The notes below the pieces were generated by a model. It did not search any database. It was not told where the DNA came from and saw nothing but the letters and a program-made list of their open reading frames with translations. Positions 24,105-35,617 of a stretch of DNA of 64,000 nucleotides are shown one piece after another. Numbering within the stretch: position 1 is the stretch's first letter; the number at the start of each line of letters is the position of its first letter. A program made the translations under genes and the position numbers. The stretch comes from Cavenderia fasciculata (lineage: Eukaryota; Evosea; Eumycetozoa; Acytosteliales; Cavenderiaceae): positions 1 through 64,000 of the forward strand of contig NW_004457737.1 of the NCBI RefSeq assembly GCF_000203815.1, given 5' to 3'.

Positions 24105-25073
24105 TTAAATTCCTCCATCTTCCATTGTTTGTCTTGTTAGAATATCCTTGACTGCATCAAATACAGCACTTATGTTTGTTGTATCTGTGGCAGTTGTGAC
24201 ATGTGTGTATATATCTAGAAAAAAAAAAAAAAAAAGGATAAATGATTAACAAAAGACTCTTTGATTCTTTTTTTTTTTTTTTAGTTCTTACTCTTTGGAG
24301 ATTTGTTTGTTGCCAATAATTTCTTTTTAATAAAAGCAAGAGATTCTTCATAGTTTTGCTTTCCTCCATTGTAATCTGTAAAACAGACATTGATTGGGGT
24401 GCGTTTAATCTTTTCTTCAAATAGATCTCTTTTGTTGAGGAAGAGAATGATTGGGATGTCGACAAACCAACGAGCATTGATAATGGATTCAAAGACCTTG
24501 ATAGTTTCAGACATACGATTAGTTGCATGATCTTCCTCGAGTACTTGATCATATTCACTCAAAGAGACGATAAATAGTATGGCAGTGACATCTGAAAAGT
24601 GGTGAATCCACTTGTCACGGTGTCCACGTTGACCACCAACATCAATCATACGGAAATTAATACCACGAACATTGAATTTGGTTTCAGATACTGCAGTGGT
24701 CATTACTCGAGTACATAAAATATCTTGATCTGTTGGTATATATTGATCAGCTATTAAACAAAATGTTAAAATAAAAATAAAAAATGAGTGATCAATAATG
24801 GATGGAGGGAGGAAGCATTTGTATACAAACATACTTGCAATTCTTGGGAGAGCATTGATGAAATACTCGGCAGAAGAGTGTATTTGGAATTTAGATCCAC
24901 TATTTACAAGAGCACCCTTGATTGCATCATCCTTTGTCAATGCTTCTATATCCATAATGATTTGTAAATCTATATTGTTGAATGATTTTTCATCAACTTT
25001 ATCAGCAATCTGGAAGAAATAAAAAAAAAGAAAAATAAAAAGAAACAATTAATATCCCAACTTTATCATCCTC

Positions 25074-25118
<45 letters not shown>

Positions 25119-25505
25119 TCTTACAATTGAACAAATATTGTTATGCTTTGGATCGATTGAAAGTTGTAATATCTCGCAACCATTGATAAGAGAGTTCATA
25201 ATCTCAAAGATATTTCTATAAATGACAGACTTGTGATTGATTCTATCTTCTTGTGTGTATCCTTTCATATGAATGATTTTCATCTGCTTTACAATGGTAC
25301 TCTTACCAGAGTCACCTGTACCAAGCAACAAAAGCTTGAGTTCGCTGTCCATTAACTTTTTTTCATTCTTTAGTTGTCTTTCTATTTGTTTTGAAACCAA
25401 CTTTTGCTCTTTCATTCTCAATAGTGGTGACTGAGGTGGAGTTGTTGTCGATGCTGTTGATGTGGTACTATTACTAGTAGTACTACCATTGTTGTTACCG
25501 TTCAT
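24105..25505 (-). CDS. Heterotrimeric G-protein alpha subunit
   Basis: Exons (minus) 25505..25125, 25009..24835, 24750..24292, 24214..24105 give 374 residues. All G boxes are present: P-loop LLLLGTGDSGKSTIVKQMK, helical domain, switch I arginine in ILCTRVMTTAVSE, switch II MIDVGGQRGHRDKW with the catalytic Gln, FLNKRDLFEEK (NKxD) and TTATDTTN (the TCATDT position). The C-terminus is EDGGI, so the cysteine used by pertussis toxin in Gi is absent. The N-terminus is extended by ~25 Asn/Ser/Thr/Pro residues and begins MNGNN, with no Gly2 for N-myristoylation and no early Cys for palmitoylation. It should couple a cAMP- or folate-type receptor to effectors at the plasma membrane. Which dictyostelid G-alpha it matches is not decided. 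Confidence 0.95.
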
Positions 25506-26401
25506 CTTCTTTTGTGTTGTTGTTGGTGTTGTTGTTGTCTGTTGTTAACAATTGGTGATCACTCTTTTTTTTTCTATTTTTTGAAAATAACTTATTGTAA
25601 TGATTCCTCCTTTTCTACTTTTTGTATTTCTCCTATATATAGGTTGGATTAAAGAGAAAGAGTACTGGATGGATGTAATTAGTTAATTATATATATATAA
25701 ATATATAAAAAAATGAGAGCAAGTGTTGTAAAGGGTTGCTAGCAAAGATTGATTAAATAAATTATAAAAAAAAAAATTAAAACCCCTCACCAACAAAGGT
25801 GAAACGAAGAGGGTGGGTTTGATTAAATCCCCCTTCCCACTTTTTGATTTTTGTCTCTTGTCAAACTGTAATGGATCTTGGGATCTGGCCTGGAGAGAGA
25901 AGATGAATGAAAAAAAATATAAAAAAAAAGATTCAAAAATGAACTTGTAAGTCTCATTGAGAGAGAAAGAGAAAGAGAGAGAGAGAGAAAGAGAAAGAGA
26001 AGATGAATACTATAGTTTAAACAAGAGCTCTATAACTTATAGAGATCGAAATTGTTTGTCATCATCATTGATACTGTCGGGAGAAGGACTGTAGAATGAA
26101 AAAAAATATATGTTTTTGAATATTTCTTACCTTTAATTATTTTTGTGAAAGATAATATAAATATCTTTCATGGCTCAACCTTTGATGAGTTTTGAGAACA
26201 TTTTCTTATTATTATTTTTATTATTTTTAAAAATATCTGTGTTTTTTTTTTTTTTGTGATTGCTCGATCAAAGGGAAAGCACAGGCCGATGCGCCGAGCT
26301 TGCGAACAAACGAGCGAAAATGTCATTTTTTTCGGATTGGTGACGGTTTTGTTGTGACAACTACTTTGAAGAGTGACCGTTGGACAAGTGAAAAGGTTTA
26401 T
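25506..26401. other. Spacer with GC-richer island
   Basis: Upstream DNA of the G-alpha gene and 3-prime flank of the amidotransferase gene. It contains a GA-rich run (about 25,956-26,000) and a clearly GC-richer island at about 26,255-26,398 (GGCCGATGCGCCGAGCTTGCG and following) in otherwise very AT-rich DNA. No open frame or known RNA fold is recognised. Confidence 0.5.
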
Positions 26402-27298
26402 TTATTTTTGTCTAAAAAAGAAATTAAATGCCAGCTTGGACATGAACATTTGGTCTGGATTGTTGGTAAGTGATCGAATTGAGGGTTCAATCAATTCTGG
26501 TGGTGCTTCTTCTTTGATTAATTCGGTGAGATAATCAACATTGAATTCAGGATGGCCCTGGAAAGTGAGAATATGGTATTTGGATGGATTCGATGGTGAC
26601 TTTTTGACGAAACCTTGTGCCTGTGTTAGAGAAGTAGATCCAATAACAATAAAATCATTAGGTACAACTTGGACAATATCTTGGTGTATTTGTAATACTT
26701 GAATGCTATCAACATCTGTCAAGGTTGACAGGTCTGCACCATCTACAAGAAATGTTTGTTTATCTAAAGAAATCATTTCATTGATAAACTTTTTACCATC
26801 ATTGTTGAGTTGAACTGTCACTTGTCCCAACTCCCATCCAAGTTTACTCTTTGTAACTTGACCACCAAGAGCATGTGCCAACGCTTGATGACCAAAACAG
26901 ATACCGCATATCTTTTTGTCCGACTTGTCTAGATGTTGTAAATGAGTGCGCAGTTTAACGATCCAATTATCATTGTCATAACTATTTGCAGAGGAACCTG
27001 TCAACAGGTATCCATCAAATTCATTTTGCTCGTCTTCGTTTGGGAACTCTAAATTGACGGCATTATAGATTTTATAGTCAACCTCTGCAAACAAACCATA
27101 ACCCTTGATAAAGTTTATGTACAATGAACTAAAATGATCTAGATCTTTAATATTTGGTTCTGTTATGACTATAGGGGGGTAATAAGAGTGTAGGTAAAAG
27201 GGGGAGATATATATATCAATGATCACAGAAAATACACCTTAATCAACATTTGATGGATGGTTTTGAAACATTTAAATCATACTTATGGCAATTTTCAT
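26402..27298 (-). CDS. Class I glutamine amidotransferase, GMP-synthase-like domain protein
   Basis: Exons (minus) 27298..27283 and 27168..26402 give 260 residues. The short first exon encodes MKIAI and joins to IITEPNIKDLDHF, giving a normal beta-strand start; reading straight through would give an unlikely leader instead. The triad is visible: nucleophile Cys in KICGICFGHQALAHALGG, and His and Glu in LTFQGHPEFNVDYL. YLLTGSSANSYDND is the oxyanion-side loop. The protein is a stand-alone amidotransferase domain without synthase domains, as in plant gamma-glutamyl peptidases and yeast/bacterial GATase-like hydrolases. It therefore probably hydrolyses a gamma-glutamyl bond in a small molecule or peptide rather than feeding ammonia to a partner. 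Cytosolic by absence of targeting signals. Confidence 0.88.
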
Positions 27299-27982
27299 TG
27301 TTGTAATATAATAATAATAATAATAATAATATTAAACAAACAAAACACCAACTGATCAAATGAAGTTTTTCACCACCCAACGTTTTTTTTTCTCTCTTAC
27401 TTTTTTTTTAAAAAAAAAAGAAATCGAGATTTGAAAATCGAGAGAGGGTGAGAAACACCACTAATAACATAACAACAATTTTAAAATCTTTGGTTTTAAT
27501 CTGTTTAAACATCCTTGTACACATAGATTTATTATTACTATTATTTATTAGATTGTAGTAGATAACAAAGAAAATAAAAAAGTATTCATTGTATGTAAGA
27601 ATAGAGTAACAGCACAAACTATGTCAACAACGGTTGTTGTTGGTGGTGGTGGTAGTAGTAGTTGGGTGTGGTTTGTTGTTGGTTGGAGATCAATGATAGG
27701 TGTGGGTTATATTTATTACTATATACATAATCACGATATTATGTTACTGTTACTTTTAATTACATAATACGACCAATCATCAATAATCATCATCATCGTT
27801 GAGAAAGGAGCAGTTGATAATTAATACCCATATACCCCTCCCCCCCCCCCCCCCCCCCCCACATATATATGCAAACAATTAACTAATTTAAAAAAAAGTA
27901 AACTTTAAAGTTTAGGTTTAGGTTTAGGTTTTTCTATATCAACAATTATTATTATTATTGGTTACAACAATTGATTCAAAAA
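27299..27982. other. Divergent spacer with C21 tract and TTTAGG units
   Basis: AT-rich region between the amidotransferase and coiled-coil genes. It holds an uninterrupted run of 21 C (27,840-27,860) and three tandem TTTAGG units (27,911-27,928) about 55 bases before the next start codon. No gene is seen; the small minus-strand frame at 27,408-27,617 is AT-rich noise. Confidence 0.5.
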
Positions 27983-29134
27983 ATGGAAGAGGACAACGCC
28001 ATATTGGATAATGGAAAATTAAAAGATAGTAGCGAGGATTCAGAGATTGAAGAATCAGAGGATATCGAGTCTGAGGAGGAAGAATCATCATTGTCAGATG
28101 ATGAAGAAGAATCATCAGAAGAGTCATCCTCTTTATCAGATGATGATGACGACGACGACGAAGATGACTTATCAGAGTTGGACATTAAAAAAGAAGACTC
28201 GTTGCAAGTCAAGAGACTAAAGATTCATTTATTAAAGGAAAAAGGCAAAGTGATGGATGCAAAAGATACTATTGGAAGTTTGGTAGAACAGATAACTGCC
28301 TATAAACAGTCAGTGGAAGAAGATAGATTGGATCTAGAGAACAAATTAAAACATGAAAAAAAGACAAAACTAGAGATATTTGGTATCTACAAGGACTTGG
28401 AAACTGAACGTGACAATCTAGAGAAACAACTAGAGTTGGTCGTTCAAGAGTGTGAACAATTGGAAAAGGAAAAACAAGGCATGTCAAAGGAAAATATAAA
28501 CAATCTTCAAACTCTTATGAACGAGATTACAAACATTGAAGAGTCAAACCTTCAGTTGGAGAAAGAATTGGAAAAGGAACGTCAAGATAATCAACAACTT
28601 TTGATTAAATTAAATGAACAAACAAAATTGGTAGAGTCTTACAAGGAAAATGAATTAAACATTACTGCACCCAATGTTGGAGGAAATGATGCCATCGTAA
28701 CGCAACTAAAGAAACAGCTGCTTGATGCACAGTCCTTGTTGAACAAGGAAAAGGAAAAATTGGCAAACCTCGATAGTCTAATGTTCCAAGCTCGTCGTGT
28801 CATTGGATTGACTACAGACAGTGGATTAAATTCTTCAAGTACTACTGCCGAACAAACAATCGAAATCAATAATCTTAGAAATGGCATCATGGAGGAAAAG
28901 ACAAATCATCACAAAACATCTCTTTTATTGGAAGAGGAAAAGAGACGTTCAGATCTCAACAAAAAGACGGCTGATAGTCTTGTTGCTCGTATTAAAGAAC
29001 TTATTTCTTCTCAATATGAAACAATTCAACAATTGGACGATGAAAAGGACAACTCTTCACTTCTTGGTCAAGAAATTGAAAAATTAAAAGATCAAATCAA
29101 CATTTTACAACAACATCAACAACCAAAACAACAT

Positions 29135-29168
<34 letters not shown>

Positions 29169-30223
29169 TGTCACCACAACAACCACAAATACAACACACT
29201 ACTGGATCTAGTGAAAATAGTACACCAACCATTGTACAATCACCAAGTTTAGAGTTTAGTGACTCGTCATCTTCAACAAGCAAGAATGGTGGCTCAGAAA
29301 GTAGTCAGCATGCTGCACAATTACAGGAAGAAACCATGACAGCTGTAACTGCATTGCCAGACCCACCAAATAGTGACCCTACATCAAGACCTTCGTCATC
29401 GAAAAACTCAACAATACAAGACCCATTTATCGCAAAGTCTGCCAACAATCATCGTGTATACAAAACTATAAGAAGAAATCAAACCATTAAATTCATCAAT
29501 GAAATGGGAGGGGACTATCCTGTAATCGAAAAACAAACTCCTCCTCCTCTTGCCAACAACAACAATAACGCACAACCAATCACCACCATCACCACTACCA
29601 CCACTATTCCTTCATATTCATCTTCGTCGACACTTCCAAACAATCAATCGTCAACCATTTCAAAAGAAGCCAACGTCGAGAATAGAAAAATTGGTGCCAA
29701 TTTTAATTTTACTCCAAATAGCTTTGGTATTGCCACCAACGTATCAACAACATCTCATCAAGTGTTGGAGAGAAAATCTAGTATCATATCGAGTGGTACC
29801 AACTCTACCAAAGGCAAACGTGATAAAAAGTTGGAAAAAGAGATTAAAGAAATCACAAAGCGAATTGAAAAGGAGGAAAAGAAAAAGCAGGCTGCCAACA
29901 AAAAATTAAAAGAACAACCACCACCACCACAACAACAATCAACGGCAGCAGATAGTACTAATAATAGTCCATCAGCCGTATCACCAAGAGAAAGATCAGA
30001 CTCTACCAAGGATCTATTGACCAACAACAACAACAACGCCACTTCTTCTTCTTCATCATCATCGTCATCATCTTCTTCCAACAACAACAATGACTCTATT
30101 AAAGATTTACCAACCTATTTACAAACTTCAGAGGCAACAATGGAAGGAGGAAGTGTTGGTAGTGGTTCATCAGGAAGACAATCCACCAAAGATAAAAGAA
30201 AATCGATTTGGTTTTTTAACTAA
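27983..30223 (+). CDS. Acidic coiled-coil protein, unrecognised
   Basis: One exon, 746 residues, starting MEEDNAILDNGKLKD at the first ATG after an A-rich leader. Residues 1-70 are strongly acidic Ser/Asp/Glu (SESEEEESSLSDDEEE type), which favours phosphorylation by CK2-like kinases. From ~75 to ~380 there is an almost continuous coiled coil (LEKQLELVVQECEQLEKEKQ, NLQLEKELEKERQDNQQLL). Then follow Gln/Ser/Thr-rich low complexity, a basic helix (KKLEKEIKEITKRIEKEEKK) and a Ser/Asn-rich tail ending KRKSIWFFN. No catalytic motif. Likely a filamentous or docking protein; function unknown. Confidence 0.8.
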
Positions 30224-30353
30224 TATTATTAGTTGAAATCATCGATTGAATGTATGAATAGATATAGATAGATAGATAGATAAATAAGCGACCAAATGAG
30301 GAACATCTCGAAAAAACCAATAAATTATGTATTTAAATCAAGACCAAATTTAT

Positions 30354-31877
30354 TTATTGTTGTATGGTTGCACTACTACTACTGGGTTGATTAAAATGTT
30401 TCAATACAAAGGTAGAATAAAAGTTATCGGGTTTTGAAGCCAAGGTCTTGTGATTGCCTTGTTCGACCAATCTTGATTCATCAAATACCAACACATGTTC
30501 GGAACGTATTAGAGTCTCTATGCGATTGGCTTGTATAATGACGGTCCTGTATTGCATCAACTGTTCTAGTGGCTCCAATAATTCATTTCCAGAATCCAAC
30601 ATACATGAACTTTCATCAATCAAAAGAATGGTAGGGTCTCTGAGGAATGCTCTGGCAAGAGATATCTTTTGAATATGAACTGGTGCTAGTCTCTCACCCT
30701 TTCCAATCATACTGTCATATCCATGAGGCAATCCAATGATAAAGTCATGTAAATTGGCTCTTTTACATGCTTCTATTATATTTTGTGTAGATAAATGTGA
30801 TAAACCATATCTTATATCTTTATAAAAAAGAGAAAAAGAAGGATTAATAAAAAATCACTATCTATCAACTAGATGTTTAAAAAATTTACATACTTTGTTC
30901 AACAGTGCCTTCAAAAATGACGGTATTGGCTGTTATTGAATAAAGCTTTGATCTGAAATGACCCAAGTCAACAGCTTTGGAATCCACACGTCCAATCAAC
31001 ACTGATCCTCTTGTTGGATAGTAAAGACCTTGGATGAGAGAAAAGATAATTTCCTTGGTGACAGACGTAGATGGGCCAACTATTGAAACAATAGTCTTTT
31101 TCTCGATTGTAAAAGATACGTTGTTGAGAAGAATAGATCCACTCTTGTGATGGAATGATACTGAATCAAATGTAATAGCATTCTTTGCGTCGCTTGAAGG
31201 TACAACCCCACCTTGGAATGATACTAATGGTCTACGATCAATCAACGAGAAAACACGTCGGCTGCTAGATATAATCTTTTGAAAATCTGCAACAACACCC
31301 AATACGCCACTGGATGATATTATCAACATTAAAGCATAAAGAATATATTGGAATATTTTCATGTCTCTAAATAGAGATTGATAAAGAATAAACAAATAGG
31401 TTGATACTAATAAAAATAATACAGAAAATCCTCCAATAGCCTAGATTAAAAGAAAAAAAAAAAAAACAATGAGTAAACAATGTCCCATCCATATTTGATA
31501 TTTGTTGTACAACTTACAATCCAAAATCCATTGATAATTGTACTTGATTTTGAAGTACGATAAATAGTTTCCAACTCTGTTTCAAAAGCGCGCAATTCTT
31601 TACTCTCAGCATTTAATAATCTAATTTCCGTAATATTAGTGATGGCATTGTCAACCACTGATGAAGCTCTGCTGTACAACTCTTGAATGTATTTATACTT
31701 TGGATGTATAAAAGCCTTGAATACCAAATATCCCATGAAAAACAAACCTATAAACGATAAAACAAATATGGTTGTTCTCCATGACAAAAATAAAAGAATT
31801 AACAATCCTCCAGCCGATTGTAATAATCCTCTTGCCAATGTTGACAATGAAACTGTAACTATATTTTGTAAAACAAG

Positions 31878-31956
<79 letters not shown>

Positions 31957-32960
31957 CAATTCAATTTCATTCATTATCATTTACTTACAGTATCAGATGA
32001 TAGAGTAGCATTTAATTCAGATGATTTACTTTGATCAAAGTAGCCAATTTCTTGTGTCAATAGAGATTTGAATAGGTCTGCTTTGATTTTCGTTACAAAA
32101 TTGAAACCGGCAATAGTGAAACAAACATAACGAATAAAAGTAAAAGGTATCTGTATAATGACAATAAATAAAAGATATTTTGATGATTCAAACCAATCAA
32201 ATTCGCCACCATTATTGATTCCATATTGTTGTCTAATCTCTGTTTTGTTGATGTTTGGATAAGTTTCAAAAAATTGATCACTAAAAATCATCTTGTCAAC
32301 AGTTTGTTCAATTTGTTGTGCTAGATATATTATAGGTAAGTAAGATGATGGATGGTGGGTTTAGAAAAGGGGTGGTCGGTCATTTGATTTGAACCATTTG
32401 ATTCGAACCAGTTATATTTTAATCTTACCAAAATAATACGGCAATAACAATTGACATAGAGTGGTAACACCCAAAGAAATAAATGCAAACATGTAATACC
32501 AAAATTGTGGCCTGAGATATGAAAGTAAACGATAGAAACATCTTTTGGCAGAGTAATTACTATTAAATAACAGTTGTTCATCGTCATCTAAAAACATATT
32601 GGATGCTAAATCATCATCATCATCGTCGTCGTCGTATTGATCATCATGATAAAAACCTCGGTCATTGTAATTAGATCCTATTCTCGTTGTTGTAGTTGGA
32701 TCTTCAATTTCAAACTGTACCATCTTTGTATTCTTTTTGTTACTGCGCATACTAGACATACCAGTGGTGGTGTTGGTGTTTGATACCATTTTAATACCAT
32801 AATCTCCATTGTTTAATGATCCCTATTGAGAATAATAATAGGTTTAATTAATAACCACAGATATCTAATTGTTTCATAGTCATTTTTAATCCTACCAAAG
32901 ATGATGCTAATATAGCTCCTGCTTTTCTACCATAGTTTTTTTGATTATATTTGTTGTTGA

Positions 32961-33048
<88 letters not shown>

Positions 33049-33064
33049 GGTTAAATCTTCTTCT

Positions 33065-33095
<31 letters not shown>

Positions 33096-33138
33096 GCAAG
33101 TAAGCATATGGACTGAGCTTATTTATATCTTTACTCAT
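30354..33138 (-). CDS. ABCB-type half-transporter with degenerate nucleotide-binding domain
   Basis: Six exons (minus): 33138..32896, 32822..32429, 32320..31989, 31877..31518, 31440..30894, 30817..30354; 779 residues. N-terminus: Glu run, ~30 Asn, acidic Asp run. Membrane domain of ABCB type follows (LRPQFWYYMFAFISLGVTT, KADLFKSLLTQEIGYFD, VFSLIDRRP). The ATP-binding domain keeps its outline but loses key residues: Walker A reads GPSTSVTKE instead of GxxGxGKS/T, the Q-loop glutamine is missing in YSITANT, the LSGGQ signature reads LAPVH, and the H-loop reads QANRI. Walker B ILLIDES is intact. It looks like a non-hydrolysing half-transporter that would need an active partner, or a regulator. 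All six exons are open and spliced in frame, so it is not a simple pseudogene. Confidence 0.88.
31880..31951. repeat. A72 homopolymer inside an ABC-gene intron
   Basis: Seventy-two consecutive A on the plus strand, which is a poly-T on the coding strand directly before the 3-prime splice site of the third intron (31878-31988). It may act as an oversized pyrimidine tract. Its true length is uncertain in any sequencing assembly. Confidence 0.9.
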
Positions 33139-33639
33139 TTTTAGTGGAGTATAAGATGTTGACGAGTCTATTTCTCTCGATAATTTGTTATAACCGCCGG
33201 CGCTGCTAATTTTAAATGATTTTAATGATTACTTTTATATATACACATATATATATATATAGATAGATAGATATAGGTATATATATTACAAGCGTTTTTC
33301 ATTGCAGTGTTTGTTGTGATGAAAAACTAGTTTAGTGGGTTGGGAGGGAAAAAAATAAAATAAAAAGCAAATTTTAAAAAATTAGATTTTTTGTATTTAA
33401 ATTAATATTTATCACATGCCAACAGAATAAAAACATTTAATATTATTTAGGGCTCCTTATGTAGAGGAGTTCAGGAATTGGAATTCTGAATGATTTAATC
33501 AAATTTAATTTAATATTTCTTTTCAAAAAAAAAAACAAAAAAAAACAAATTCATTCAGACGACAAACCAACAAATTTTCGTTTATCTCATCTTCTTTATT
33601 TATTTCTATAACAAAAGTAGTACTTTACTTTTATACATC
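33139..33639. other. Divergent spacer between ABC and BUD23 genes
   Basis: Bidirectional upstream DNA with TATATA and TAGA runs (33,238-33,285). A short inverted pairing lies around 33,450-33,475 (CTCCTTATGTAGAGGAG). No gene recognised. Confidence 0.45.
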
Positions 33640-34747
33640 ATGTCACGTCCAGAGCATGTAGCTCCACCAGAAATTGTAAGTACAGATGTTGTTGTTGTTG
33701 TTGTTGTTCTAATTCAAACCTTTTTTATATTATATTTAGTACTATGATGAAAGCGAGTCAAGAAAATATTCACAAAAGTAAGAATGATGATGATGATGAT
33801 GATGATGATTGTAGTTGGTCAACAAACTATTAATATTTACCAACTAACTAACTATCATTCACTCACTACTATAATTAATATAGCTCACGTATTATAGATA
33901 TTCAAAGTCAAATGGCAGAAAGAGCCTATGAATTATTATCATTGTCTGATGATAAAGAGGGATTACTTATATTGGATATAGGATGTGGTTCTGGAATTAG
34001 TGGTGATGTACTTAGTGATCATGGACATCAATGGATTGGATGTGATATCTCAAAGGATATGTTGAACGTTTCAGTGGAAAGAGAGGTGGTTGGTGATGTT
34101 ATGCTCAGAGATATGGGTCAAGGTTTCCCTTTTAGAGCTGGTTCTTTTGATGCTGCCATAAGTATCTCTGCTATTCAATGGTTATGTAATGCAGAGAAAT
34201 CACATCATAACCCAAGAAAGAGACTATTGGTATTCTTTCAATCATTGTTTCAAATTTTGACAAGAGGTGGAAAAGCTGTCTTACAATTCTATCCAGAGAG
34301 TTCTGCTCAAATCGAGATGATCACTGCTGCTGCACTTCGTTGTGGTTTCACTGGAGGTCTATTGGTTGATTATCCAAATTCTTCAAAAGCAAAAAAGTAT
34401 TTATATATATATATATGGTTTGATATGGAATGATGATGATGATTATTTATTGACAATTTATTATTTAACCTATATATAGATATTTCTTGGTATTATTCAC
34501 AGGTAGTACAGGAAGTCAATCAATGCCAAAAGCTAAAGGTGTTGATTCAAATTCAATTGAAGATGGTGGACAAACACAAGTGAAATATGTAAATAGAAAG
34601 AGAGAAGAAAAGGATAGAAAAAAGAACAAAGTGGCAATCAAAAGTAAAGAATGGATTTCATCAAAGAAAGAAAGACAAAGGAAGCAAGGAAAACAAGTCA
34701 AATCAGACTCTGTTTACTCTGGAAGATCAAGAGGTCCCAAATTTTAA
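33640..34747 (+). CDS. bud23: BUD23 18S rRNA (guanine-N7)-methyltransferase
   Basis: Exons 33640..33675, 33740..33777, 33884..34396, 34480..34747 give 284 residues. The N-terminus [18 protein letters not shown] is the family hallmark (RPEH..PPE..Y...EA). The SAM motif I is [14 protein letters not shown], followed by GCDISKDML and the [20 protein letters not shown] active-site block. The C-terminal segment is basic ([14 protein letters not shown]), typical of Bud23/WBSCR22. The enzyme methylates a single guanine near the P site of 18S rRNA during small-subunit maturation and needs TRM112 as partner. Expected in nucleus and nucleolus. Two tiny first exons explain why a start further inside could be miscalled. 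Confidence 0.95.
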
Positions 34748-35617
34748 TGTTCACATTTATTATTTAATAAATATTTATATTCTTTATTAATCAATCCCTT
34801 AGATATATATCTAAAATTATATATTATATATCTTGTTCTTTAAAGATCACAATCTCAATTGTTAAACGACTATAGAGAGCTGCAGTGCAACTGTCGTTTT
34901 TCAATCTCCCCTCATTTTTGCATGCAACCACCAATATTAAAGGGGGTAGATCGAGATCGATAGCCTTTAATATTATTTTATTTTTGGCAACAATTCGGTT
35001 GATGTGAGTATATAAAAAAACAATGAGGATCCTCATTGCATTTAGCTTTTAAATACTAGTGTATAATAAATAAATAATTAGATAAATAATTAATTAAATA
35101 AATAAATATATAAAAGTCAAGGGTAAGAATAAATTAAACCAATAAGAAAACATCATTATCGATATGTTGTTCAACGTCATTAGTACCACCCTCCCCCTCC
35201 CCTCCCCCCCATTCACCATCCATCACTTAGTAGTAGTCGTAGTAATAGTAATTTAAATTGTGATAAGGCCAAAACTAGCTTATATGATACACATTGTATA
35301 GGGGCTATTGGTTTTTTTTTTTTAGTTAGTCAACAGCTAAACTATGCCAAAGATTTATCTCTTTCCTTCCCTTCGACACACTATTTTTTTTAACCGTTCT
35401 CTGAATAAAAATTTCAATCATTGCTCTCTCACTCAAAGCTGTAAAAAAAAAACCTCGCATCAAATGCTCTTCTTCTCATTCCCGCACACCTGCTTGTACA
35501 GTTAACGCACACACACACACATACAACACACATAACCCTAACCTAATACACCACCACCGTCTCTGCTGTTGAGCTCAAAGCAGAGAGAGAGAGAGAGTTT
35601 ATACAATACTTTTCAAA
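34748..35617. other. Long spacer between BUD23 and the Ras-like/PH gene
   Basis: Non-coding. It contains a moderately GC-rich patch (34,850-34,960), an exact 18-base palindrome CAATGAGGATCCTCATTG (35,021-35,038) just after TATATAAAAAAA, a C-rich run (35,188-35,209) and a CA run (35,509-35,520). GA repeats end about 20 bases before the next start codon. It presumably carries the promoter of the Ras-like/PH gene. Confidence 0.5.
35021..35038. promoter_or_regulatory. 18-base perfect palindrome
   Basis: CAATGAGGATCCTCATTG reads the same on both strands. It lies in a long spacer, three bases or less after an A-run following TATA, and ~580 bases before the Ras-like/PH gene. It may be a dimeric factor site or chance. 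Confidence 0.4.

Noticed and set aside
33450-33475. Short hairpin CTCCTTATGTAGAGGAG considered as an RNA gene
   Set aside because: Only a five- or six-base stem, no known RNA motif around it.
34824-35036. 70-codon minus-strand frame
   Set aside because: No family features, no upstream context, overlaps the palindrome; kept only as a spacer.
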